Source: Methylaequor sp002691245
GTDB lineage: Bacteria; Pseudomonadota; Alphaproteobacteria; Methylaequorales; Methylaequoraceae
Direction of reading: 5' to 3'
NCBI GenBank assembly: GCA_002691245.1
Contig: NZHH01000022.1
Location: forward strand, 1-7,575
DNA: 7,575 bases
Part shown: piece by piece, positions 1-6,327 of the stretch
Numbering within the stretch: the first letter of the stretch is position 1
Layout: each line of letters opens with the position of its first letter
Made by a program: the position numbers and the translations under genes
Notes under the pieces: generated by a model
What the model was told of the DNA's origin: nothing
The model's database searches: none
What the model saw: the letters and a program-made list of their open reading frames with translations, nothing else

Positions 1-2
1 AT

Positions 3-464
3 CGTAAGCGAGCTTACTTGGATTTTTATGAAGGCGCTGGTTTGAAAGTTGAGGAAAGATTGATTGTTGATGTGCCGTTTAAGACGCGGGCAAGTGACAC
101 TTTTATTATGGCGAAGGAACTCATCGTTGATCTGATGCGCTCACCTCAACGTCCGTCAGCGATTTTTGCATCTAACGACATACTTGGTTTGGCGGCATTG
201 CAAATGGCCCAGATTGAAGGCCTTCAGGTTCCGCGAGATCTGTCGGTTGTTGGGATGGATGATTTATTCTCGGCTGAGAGCGCGTCTCCGGCACTAACTT
301 CGGTGTCAAAACATCGTTTCGAGGTAGGCGCGCAAGCTGCTAGAAATCTTTTAAAACAGATAAATAGCGAGCACTCAATGGAAAATGAGCCTATCAATGA
401 GCTCGTTGAATGCACCTTGGTGGTCCGTGATTCTAGCGGCCCAATAGCGGAAGTTGATGTTTGA
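3..464 (+). CDS. LacI-family transcriptional regulator, C-terminal part (truncated by window edge)
   Basis: The reading frame is open from the first complete codon (position 3), so the true start and the N-terminal helix-turn-helix lie upstream; the TTG at 18 is internal. The visible 153 residues match the second half of the periplasmic-binding-protein-like effector domain of LacI/GalR regulators. The landmarks are RPSAIFASNDILGLAAL, then VPRDLSVVGMDDL, then a PALTSVSKHRFEVGAQAA segment, and a closing ECTLVVRDSSGP strand. In this family the domain binds a small ligand, usually a sugar or sugar acid, and modulates binding to a palindromic operator. A matching palindrome lies 79 bases after the stop codon, before the transporter genes, so local control of the downstream operon is a fair inference. 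The ligand cannot be told from this fragment. Family assignment is secure; activator or repressor role is unknown. Confidence 0.93.
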   Translation, partial: RKRAYLDFYEGAGLKVEERLIVDVPFKTRASDTFIMAKELIVDLMRSPQRPSAIFASNDILGLAALQMAQIEGLQVPRDLSVVGMDDLFSAESASPALTSVSKHRFEVGAQAARNLLKQINSEHSMENEPINELVECTLVVRDSSGPIAEVDV

Positions 465-473
465 TTGCCTTGG

Positions 474-501
474 TTGACTCTTTACCAAATCTTTTGATAC
501 T
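474..501 (+). promoter_or_regulatory. Candidate sigma-70-type promoter for the transporter operon
   Basis: TTGACT (474-479, 5 of 6 to the -35 consensus) is followed after 16 bases by GATACT (496-501, 4 of 6 to the -10 consensus), with TG just before the last four bases of the -10. Transcription would start near 508 and pass through the palindrome at 543-556. A rival -10 is TTTAAT at 531-536, which would put the start at the palindrome itself but lacks a recognisable -35. This is pattern matching only. Confidence 0.3.
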
Positions 502-542
502 TTCAAGCCATCGCTCAAGTTTTCGTTTTTTTTAATCGAAAA

Positions 543-556
543 TGAGACCGGTCTCA
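543..556. promoter_or_regulatory. LacI-family operator (perfect 14-bp palindrome)
   Basis: TGAGACCGGTCTCA is a perfect palindrome with a central CCGG and AT-rich flanks. LacI/GalR-family operators are typically even-length palindromes centred on CG, of the TGAAACCGGTTTCA type, and this one fits closely. It lies between the LacI-type gene and the binding-protein gene, 136 bases before the latter's start codon. Short TTTAAT (531-536) and ATTAAA (561-566) arms flank it almost symmetrically. The upstream regulator is the obvious candidate to bind it, but the DNA-binding domain is outside the window, so the pairing is inferred. Confidence 0.72.
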
Positions 557-680
557 AAAAATTAAAGTGTATTTTTAGAGCCGAAAGGTTCAGTCACTTT
601 GGAGGACTGCTTTCTGCGAGTCATTAATCGATGAGTGTCTTAAAGAAGGTTGTTTGTCTATTAAGCTAGTAGAATAATAC

Positions 681-685
681 GGAGA
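681..685 (+). promoter_or_regulatory. Ribosome binding site of the binding-protein gene
   Basis: GGAGA lies 7 bases before the ATG at 693, a near-ideal Shine-Dalgarno position. It fixes that start, which also begins a good signal peptide. By contrast, no such site precedes the next gene at 1815. Confidence 0.7.
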
Positions 686-692
686 AAATAGC

Positions 693-1769
693 ATGCGTAA
701 TCTCATACTAGGCCTATTGATTTCATGCTTCGCATGGTCACCTACAGTGCACGCGAACCTCGATCTTTCAGGGAAGACGGTTACATGGGTCGTTCCATTC
801 AAGGAGGGCGGTGGAACAAGTCGATTTGCTCGATTCCTACAACCATTCCTCACGAAATACTTGCCAGGTAATCCAACGATTCAGATACAGCATATACCAG
901 GCGGTGGCGCCATTAAGGGCTCTAATTATTTCCAAAAGAATGCGAAACCCGACGGGACCTTCCTTTTCGGTTGTTCGACTTCGGTCATCGTTAATGTAGC
1001 CACCGGAAACCCGCTGGTGGAATACAATCTAGGCGCTTACAAGCCGGTACTTCTGCTTCCCCAAAATACCCATTGGTTCACACGGACTGATCTAGCGAGT
1101 GGCACTAGTGATATCTCGAAGTTGCAAGAGAGAGATCTTGTTTTGTATGCATTAAAGACCCCCGCTTCAGCCGATCTTTTTCACATTTGGGTTTATGACA
1201 AGTTAGGTATAAAAAAAGCGCGACCTATCCCGGGACTCTCCTCAAGCGCGGGTTACCAAGCGTTTTTGCGCGGTGAAATCCATCTGAGCTCTCATGGTGC
1301 CGCAAATTATGTCAAAAAGGTTAAGCCCGAGATTGAAAGTGGGAAGGTGGTCGACATCATGACGCTTGGCATTGTGGGTGCAGATGGAAGCATCTCTAGA
1401 AATCCACTCGCACCTGATGTACTCACGTTCCCCGAGATGTATGAGAAGGTGAATGGAAAGAAACTGGATGGTGCAGATCTAGAGGCTTACTATTCTATAG
1501 CGGCCGCCTGGGCCCAGGCGTCTAAGTCCATGCTACTGCCCGAGGGAACGCCTGATGCGATTGTCGAGGCGTATCGCAAAGCCGTCACAGAAATGGTGAA
1601 CGATCCTGAGTTCAAAGAGAAAGCGACAAAGGCGCTGGGACCTTATCCACTTATAATTGGTGATGAAGCAGGTCCGATTCTCAAGAAGGCTGCAATCTTT
1701 TCAGACAGTACCAAGAAGCAATTGAATGCGGTGCTAAAAAAGAATCGCTTCGTCTACAGGGTTCAGTAA
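693..1769 (+). CDS. Tripartite tricarboxylate transporter substrate-binding protein (TctC/Bug family)
   Basis: This is the periplasmic receptor of a TTT-type secondary transporter; members capture organic anions and deliver them to the TctA/TctB membrane pair. The 358-residue product starts with a signal peptide (residues 1-21, hydrophobic core LILGLLISCF, likely cleavage after VHA). The mature protein opens with VTWVVPFKEGGGTSRFAR, the family's VPFxxGGGxD-type ligand-binding loop, followed by IPGGGAIKGSNYF (second ligand loop) and a DGTFLFG strand. It is somewhat longer than the usual 300-330 residues. In the first loop Ser-Arg stands where many members have Thr-Asp. It is the first gene after the operator and is followed by a hairpin and the fused permease. 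The family binds di- and tricarboxylates, sugar acids, amino acids and some sulfonates, so the ligand is not predictable from sequence. Confidence 0.9.
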   Translation: MRNLILGLLISCFAWSPTVHANLDLSGKTVTWVVPFKEGGGTSRFARFLQPFLTKYLPGNPTIQIQHIPGGGAIKGSNYFQKNAKPDGTFLFGCSTSVIVNVATGNPLVEYNLGAYKPVLLLPQNTHWFTRTDLASGTSDISKLQERDLVLYALKTPASADLFHIWVYDKLGIKKARPIPGLSSSAGYQAFLRGEIHLSSHGAANYVKKVKPEIESGKVVDIMTLGIVGADGSISRNPLAPDVLTFPEMYEKVNGKKLDGADLEAYYSIAAAWAQASKSMLLPEGTPDAIVEAYRKAVTEMVNDPEFKEKATKALGPYPLIIGDEAGPILKKAAIFSDSTKKQLNAVLKKNRFVYRVQ

Positions 1770-1774
1770 TCAGC

Positions 1775-1804
1775 ATTCCGCTGTTGGGTTGCCAACAGCG
1801 GAAT
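1775..1804 (+). promoter_or_regulatory. Intercistronic hairpin (13-bp perfect stem, 4-base loop)
   Basis: ATTCCGCTGTTGG (1775-1787) and CCAACAGCGGAAT (1792-1804) are exact reverse complements around the loop GTTG. The hairpin starts 5 bases after the binding-protein stop and ends 10 bases before the permease ATG. No T-run follows, so it is not a standard intrinsic terminator. Likely roles (inference) are protecting the upstream mRNA end so that binding protein outnumbers permease, or limiting ribosome access at the permease start, where no clear Shine-Dalgarno is seen. Confidence 0.75.
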
Positions 1805-1814
1805 CCTCTCAATT

Positions 1815-3803
1815 ATGGATCAGTTTCTTTTAGCTCTGGGTCAGCTGTTCGGGCTTACCCACCTTTTGTTTTTGTTTGGGGGAACACTCCTAGGATTGAC
1901 AGTGGGAATCTTACCTGGGTTGGGTGGGACATCCGGCTTGGCCCTTGTACTTCCCTTCGTGTTTGGTCTAGANCCNTCNCACGCCTTNGCNATGATGATN
2001 GGCGTCCTNGCNCCGACNACNACATCTGATACNTTNCCNGCGGTNCTNATGGGTGTTCCNGGCACNTCNGGTTCGCAAGCCACNGTNATGGATGGNTTTC
2101 CNTTGTCTNAACAAGGNATGGCTGCACGGGCCCTAAGTGCAGCATTNTTATCATCNCTANTGGGCGGTGTGTTTGGCGCAGTTATTCTGTCGGNATCTAT
2201 CTATTACGCGATTCCCATCATTATGACTTTTGGATTCGGGGAACAGTTTCTACTGATTGTTTTGGCCCTTTTGATGGTCGGAGCATTGACCGGTGATAAC
2301 TTTGTAAAAGGGATAACTGCTTGTTTCTTGGGTTTGATAATCGGTTCAGTAGGTTCTGCACCGATTACTGGCGACCCTCGATTCACTTTNNANACGCTTT
2401 ATCTNATTGAGGGTATTCCTCTTGTNATTGTCGGNTTGGGTTTATTTGCGATCCCAGAAATAGTTGGTCTTTTGGACAACAAGGGTGCNATCGCNAAATC
2501 ACTCCGAATCGAGCGGGGTTGGCTTACAGGAATAGCCGATGTCTTTAAGAACTGGTGGCTGGTACTCCGGTGCTCGACNCTTGGCTGTTTGGTGGGAGCA
2601 TTACCCGGCTTGGGGGGGACGGTAGTTGACTGGATCGCCTACAGTCATCTGAGACAAACCAGCAAAGATACNTCTCGATTGGGAAAAGGGGATATCCGAG
2701 GTGTGATCGCCCCAGAGTCTGCAAANAANGCNAAAGANGGAGGGGCTCTGATNCCAACCCTGCTTTTTGGNATCCCAGGATCTGGGAATAAGGTGCTGCT
2801 CCTGGGTGGGTTTATTCTTGTCGGGATCGAGCCCGGATTGGATATGGTGACCACACACCTTGACCTNACATATCTGATGATTTGGTCGCTAGCCGTAGCT
2901 AATATCCTAGGCGCCGGGCTGTGTATCGGCTTTGCGCCGCATATTTCAAAACTCACCCTGGTCCGATATTACATCCTAGCTCCCGTCATGATCACGTTAA
3001 TATTTTTTGCAACCTATAACGTGAACCGTGACTGGTACGACTTCATAGGACTTCTAGGTTTTGGTTTGGTGGGGATCACCTTCAAGCATTATGGGTGGTC
3101 CCGACCCGCGCTTTTGATTGGCTTTTTCCTTTCGTCGAAAGTTGAGTTGTTGAGCTATCAAACGCAGGCCGTTTACGGATTATCTTTTCTCTATCGACCA
3201 GTTGCCATAATNCTCATAGTGATGTGCTTCGCCACGATCATTTTGTTATTAAGGCAACGATTCGANGCTGGTTATGACTCGCGGTTGATCAAAAATAAGT
3301 CCAAACAAATGTATCTNTCACTCCTCTTGATGTGCCTACCAGTAGCTGTCATGTGGGATGTGTCAGGTATACCGGATTTTAGAGCGACACTTTTTCCGAT
3401 AGGCGTGTGCTTGATATCAATCTCACTCCTGATTTTGATATTCGCTGTCCAATTAGCCGACCTGAGAAAGCCAGCATTCGCTGGCGGTGGCTTCCTCCGG
3501 TTCGTGAACACAAACATCTACGAAAATGTAGCGGGCTTCAATAATCAGTTATATTACTATCTGAGTATATTGGGCTATCTGGCGATGAATTTTATCTTTG
3601 GTTTCCCGATAGCATCGGTACTCTTTATTAACCTGTTTATTTTGTTTCATGATAAGCGAGACCTAAAAATCTCTCTTTCTATCTCGCTCTCGCTCCTCTT
3701 GATTTTATGGACCCTGTCGTCTTTGCTCACGCTCCAGTTTCCCAATGGTTTGCTTGGAACATTTATCGATATGCCGTGGTGGTTGGGTGGAGACCTCAAC
3801 TAG
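1815..3803 (+). CDS. Tripartite tricarboxylate transporter permease, TctA-TctB fusion
   Basis: The 662-residue inner-membrane protein carries a complete TctA domain (about residues 1-480) followed by a TctB-like domain (about 500-655). TctA is recognised by two copies of its signature loop, GILPGLGGTSG (31-41) and GALPGLGGTV (261-270), and by IAPESANNAK(D/E)GGALIPT near 298-315. Several residues in that last motif come from codons with an ambiguous third base: AAN gives Asn or Lys, and GCN is Ala. The TctB part shows about four hydrophobic helices (around 501-517, 526-547, 578-612, 619-640), and FGFPIASVLFINLFIL fits the TctB pattern. Usual TctA proteins are about 500 residues, with TctB a separate gene of about 150 codons; none is seen here. 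It should use an ion gradient to import the anion delivered by the upstream binding protein. About 48 ambiguous bases fall in this gene. Start context is weak, but the N-terminus matches the family. Confidence 0.92.
   Translation: MDQFLLALGQLFGLTHLLFLFGGTLLGLTVGILPGLGGTSGLALVLPFVFGLXXXHAXXMMXGVXXPXXTSDXXXAXXMGVXGXXGSQAXXMDXFXLSXQXMAARALSAAXLSXLXGGVFGAVILSXSIYYAIPIIMTFGFGEQFLLIVLALLMVGALTGDNFVKGITACFLGLIIGSVGSAPITGDPRFTXXTLYXIEGIPLXIVXLGLFAIPEIVGLLDNKGXIXKSLRIERGWLTGIADVFKNWWLVLRCSXLGCLVGALPGLGGTVVDWIAYSHLRQTSKDXSRLGKGDIRGVIAPESAXXXKXGGALXPTLLFXIPGSGNKVLLLGGFILVGIEPGLDMVTTHLDXTYLMIWSLAVANILGAGLCIGFAPHISKLTLVRYYILAPVMITLIFFATYNVNRDWYDFIGLLGFGLVGITFKHYGWSRPALLIGFFLSSKVELLSYQTQAVYGLSFLYRPVAIXLIVMCFATIILLLRQRFXAGYDSRLIKNKSKQMYXSLLLMCLPVAVMWDVSGIPDFRATLFPIGVCLISISLLILIFAVQLADLRKPAFAGGGFLRFVNTNIYENVAGFNNQLYYYLSILGYLAMNFIFGFPIASVLFINLFILFHDKRDLKISLSISLSLLLILWTLSSLLTLQFPNGLLGTFIDMPWWLGGDLN
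1973..2194. other. Dense cluster of ambiguous bases in the TctA core
   Basis: By hand count 28 N bases fall here, nearly all at third codon positions of the permease frame. The exceptions are 2109 and 2160 (first position) and 2194 (second position). Most affected codons still specify one amino acid: CCN, TCN, GCN, ACN, GTN, GGN and CTN. The cluster decodes to a normal TctA stretch including APTTTSD, GVPGTSGSQATVMDGFP and QGMAARALSAA, so these are masked silent differences and not a damaged gene. Sparser N bases recur at 2390-2495, 2579-2867, 3212-3317 and 3843-3924. Confidence 0.85.
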
Positions 3804-3812
3804 GATTTACTA

Positions 3813-3817
3813 AAGGA
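3813..3817 (+). promoter_or_regulatory. Ribosome binding site of the ComA-like gene
   Basis: AAGGA lies 8 bases before the ATG at 3826, within the 22-base gap after the permease stop. It supports that start and translation from the same transcript as the transporter. Confidence 0.65.
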
Positions 3818-3825
3818 ACATACCA

Positions 3826-4620
3826 ATGACTGAATTATCTTTNCCTANTCTNCCGTTTCTCGAACGCGAAAANAAACCAAGAGAAANNGGNATNAACTAC
3901 GTGAGAGCCCCGGTGTTGGTAGGNCAATGTATTGATGATTACTTACAGGCCTACAGCGACATCGTTGATATTTTCAAACTTTCTGGAAAGCAGGCCGGTC
4001 AGATGTCTCAGAGCTCGTTAGTGCGGTTCCTAGAAACATGCAAGTCCAACGATGTAATGATTTCAATCGGTAACCCGTTGATGGATATGGCTCTGAATGG
4101 TGGTCGTAAGATAGTCGATGATTATCTCGATAGAGTTGTCGACTATGGGGTAGACATTATTGAAATTTCAAGCATTGCTAGGTCGGCGGATGATGACGAT
4201 ATATGCCGTTTAATCGATGTAGCTTCCAAGAGAGGTTTGAAGGTGATCAACGAAGTAGGGGTCGCCTTCGCTCATTCAGAAGTGCAGGACAATATGATAT
4301 TTAGCGAGAGATTGGGTAGACAGATACAAAGATTTCTAGANGCAGGTTCTTGGAAAATTTTGTTGGAATCTGAGGGTATTACGGAGAACTTGGAGAGAAG
4401 CAAATTTAGGTGGCAGTTAATCGATCGGCTTCTCAGCCCGTTAGCATTATCACAATTTATGGTTGAGGCGGATGATCAAGATGTTTTGAGCAAATATATC
4501 GAAATATATGGTCCAAATATAAATATGATGGTTGATTACTCAAGGGTGCTCAAAATGGAGGATGCTCGGACCGGCCACGGTCCAAGTCAGTCGCTTTGGG
4601 GAAAAGTTGTAAAATATTAG
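3826..4620 (+). CDS. ComA-like protein (phosphosulfolactate synthase family), divergent
   Basis: The 264-residue product fits the ComA family, whose founding methanogen member adds sulfite to phosphoenolpyruvate to give (2R)-phospho-3-sulfolactate in coenzyme M synthesis. Matching landmarks are KPRE followed by a Gly (17-22), a DIFKLSGKQ strand with Lys51, the SIGNPLMDMAL segment, a VDIIEISS strand (109-116), GLKVINEVG (137-145), LLESEG (179-184), MVEADDQDVL (212-221), YGPNINMMV (228-236) and a C-terminal WGKV. It departs from the canonical pattern at likely functional sites: the family's EVGKK reads EVGVA, and the usual GLRGDTFGK-type tail reads TGHGPSQSLWGK. Both comparisons are from memory. 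Length is normal (about 250-260). It sits 22 bases after the permease with a good ribosome site, so it belongs to the transporter operon. Ten N bases occur, eight at third codon positions. Family membership is likely; the reaction is uncertain and may not be the ComA one. Confidence 0.75.
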   Translation: MTELSXPXXPFLEREXKPREXXXNYVRAPVLVXQCIDDYLQAYSDIVDIFKLSGKQAGQMSQSSLVRFLETCKSNDVMISIGNPLMDMALNGGRKIVDDYLDRVVDYGVDIIEISSIARSADDDDICRLIDVASKRGLKVINEVGVAFAHSEVQDNMIFSERLGRQIQRFLXAGSWKILLESEGITENLERSKFRWQLIDRLLSPLALSQFMVEADDQDVLSKYIEIYGPNINMMVDYSRVLKMEDARTGHGPSQSLWGKVVKY

Positions 4621-4627
4621 GCGGCAA

Positions 4628-4656
4628 TTGAACCGAGGCTTCATGTTCAGTATTAG
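4628..4656 (+). promoter_or_regulatory. Candidate internal promoter upstream of the sulfatase
   Basis: TTGAAC (4628-4633) and TATTAG (4651-4656) are separated by exactly 17 bases; each matches 4 of 6 consensus positions. It lies in the 148-base gap between the ComA-like gene and the sulfatase, the widest gap between coding regions after the first gene. The gap shows no other clear signal: no strong hairpin and no operator copy. The second half of the operon may therefore have its own promoter. Confidence 0.3.
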
Positions 4657-4768
4657 GAAAGGGTATCTATTTTAATTTGCTTAGCCGTCCAAGGCATTGG
4701 GTGATGAGGATTAGTTGTCCGGTCGAAAATATGAAGAGTTTATCGTTTCGTGGGGGAATGGTACCGCA

Positions 4769-6277
4769 GTGAAGTCTCCGAACTTTGTTTTCATCATGGC
4801 AGATGACCACGCTGTTAACGCAATAAGCGCTTATGGTTCAAGCCTCATTAACACGAAACACATTGATCGATTAGCATCCGACGGGATGTGTTTTACACAT
4901 TGCTACACGACGAATTCGCTCTGCGCACCATCTCGGGCGGCTATCCTAACCGGGACCTACAACCATGTGAACGGGGTTTACACCCTAAAAACGAAGCTCA
5001 GTTCAATGTTCCCAAATTTTGTGAAGCACCTGCAACGGGCCGGATACTCGACAGGGATAATTGGTAAGTGGCATCTTGGGGACGACAAGTCGTCAGAACC
5101 CTCGGGGTTTGATTACTTTGATGTTCTGCTAGGGCAGGGCGACTATCACGATTCAGCATTTAATCTAAACGGTAAACTTACCAACAGCACCGGCTATGTT
5201 ACCGATGTCATCACAACTAAATCAGTCCAGTGGTTAGAGACCAGAGATGTCTCAAAACCATTTTTCTTAATGATCAACCATAAAGCCCCTCACAGGGAAT
5301 GGGAGAATCACCCGAAATATGATGACGAGTTTCGAGATAATATTCGGCTGCCAGACACTTTCAATGATAACTATGACAACAGGGCCAAGGCCGCTAGTGC
5401 AGCCAAAATAAGAATCCGTGAGGATCTAAAGTACGATGACCTGGGCCTCATTCAACCCGAGGGTGGAGTCGAGGTCGGTCAGCCAATAAAGCCGGGGAGC
5501 AAAGAACGAAAAATCCCAGACCTGAAAGATTTGAACGTTATTACTTTGATTGATAAGAAAACGGGTGAAAAATTTGAGTTTTCTGATCCCGAGTATTTGG
5601 CAGAATTTAAATATCAAAGATACATCAAGCGATACCTTCGAACCGTTCTTTCACTCGATGAAAGCGTTGGTAATATTCTAGATTGTCTCGATAAGATGGG
5701 GCTCGCCCGCGACACGGTGGTGGTTTATACCTCCGATCAAGGCTTTTTTCTTGGTGAGCATGGTTGGTTTGACAAACGTTTCATCTACGAAGAATCATTT
5801 CAAATGCCACTGGTAATTCGGTATCCCGAGAAAATCAATGGTGGTGGTGTTTGCTCAGATATTGTTTCCAATGTCGATTTCGCGCCCACGTTGCTAGATA
5901 TCGCTGGTCTACCTTCGCCAAGCTACATGCAAGGCCGTAGTTTTTTTAAACTTCTGATGGGAAAAACGCCCCCAAACTGGGAACAGATCGCGTATCACAG
6001 ATACTGGATGCACAAGGATCTTCAGCACAACGTCTATGCTCATTACGGTGTACGAGATCAAAGATACAAACTGATTTATTGGTACAACGAAGGGCTCGGT
6101 ATTCCGGGCGCAACCGACGAGGCAGAGCCCCCTGAATGGGAATTTTTCGATTGCGTTGAAGATCCCTTGGAGTTAATTAATTGTTATGGGGACGGTCGCT
6201 ATTCAGATGAAGTCAGCCGGATGCGGGCCCTGCTAGACGCAAAGATGAGCGAGATCGGCGATGTTCCTAGACATTAA
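4769..6277 (+). CDS. Type I (formylglycine) sulfatase, probably cytoplasmic
   Basis: It hydrolyses a sulfate ester, releasing sulfate. From the GTG start the protein has 502 residues and shows the sulfatase hallmarks in order: NFVFIMADDH with metal-binding Asp12-Asp13; CAPSRAAILTG (52-62), whose Cys52 would become formylglycine and whose Arg56 assists; GKWHLG (99-104) with Lys100 and His102; HKAPH (171-175); and TSDQGFFLGEHG (321-332) with Asp323 and Gln324, plus Lys336. A C-terminal EFFDCVEDPLELIN segment is also typical. A longer start, TTG at 4715, comes directly after an in-frame stop, has GAGGA 4 bases upstream and adds 18 residues. GTG is preferred because homologues normally begin just before the PNFVFIMADD strand, but its GGGGG ribosome site is 12 bases away. 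Neither start gives a signal peptide, so the enzyme should act inside the cell on an imported small substrate. A maturase must be encoded elsewhere. Substrate unknown. Confidence 0.92.
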   Translation: MKSPNFVFIMADDHAVNAISAYGSSLINTKHIDRLASDGMCFTHCYTTNSLCAPSRAAILTGTYNHVNGVYTLKTKLSSMFPNFVKHLQRAGYSTGIIGKWHLGDDKSSEPSGFDYFDVLLGQGDYHDSAFNLNGKLTNSTGYVTDVITTKSVQWLETRDVSKPFFLMINHKAPHREWENHPKYDDEFRDNIRLPDTFNDNYDNRAKAASAAKIRIREDLKYDDLGLIQPEGGVEVGQPIKPGSKERKIPDLKDLNVITLIDKKTGEKFEFSDPEYLAEFKYQRYIKRYLRTVLSLDESVGNILDCLDKMGLARDTVVVYTSDQGFFLGEHGWFDKRFIYEESFQMPLVIRYPEKINGGGVCSDIVSNVDFAPTLLDIAGLPSPSYMQGRSFFKLLMGKTPPNWEQIAYHRYWMHKDLQHNVYAHYGVRDQRYKLIYWYNEGLGIPGATDEAEPPEWEFFDCVEDPLELINCYGDGRYSDEVSRMRALLDAKMSEIGDVPRH

Positions 6278-6318
6278 TATTAGTTTGATAGGATTACGCT
6301 CAAAGGGCTTCTTCACCT

Positions 6319-6323
6319 GGGGA
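6319..6323 (+). promoter_or_regulatory. Ribosome binding site of the uronate dehydrogenase gene
   Basis: GGGGA ends 4 bases before the ATG at 6328, a slightly short spacing. An out-of-frame ATG at 6323 overlaps it and does not continue into the enzyme frame. Confidence 0.45.
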
Positions 6324-6327
6324 TGCG

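Noticed and set aside
470..488. Inverted repeat TTGGT / ACCAA after the regulator stop, with a T-run further on (526-533), as a terminator
   Set aside because: The stem is only 5 bp with a 9-base loop, and the T-run lies almost 40 bases downstream, not next to the stem; no convincing intrinsic terminator is seen in this gap.
670..675. TAGAAT as a -10 box for the binding-protein gene
   Set aside because: Transcription would start within the ribosome binding site, and no -35 lies at a proper distance.
693..731. Lipobox-like LISC at residues 9-12 of the binding protein, suggesting a lipoprotein
   Set aside because: It would leave a signal of only 11 residues, too short; the VHA site after residue 21 gives a normal secretory signal peptide, as usual for this family.
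1784..2029. Open frame starting inside the hairpin and overlapping the permease start
   Set aside because: It overlaps the well-supported TctA frame, matches no family, and its N bases fall outside third codon positions; it is a shadow frame.
5426..5617. Reverse-strand frame inside the sulfatase
   Set aside because: It lies wholly within a gene with clear family motifs, with no ribosome site or recognisable domain.
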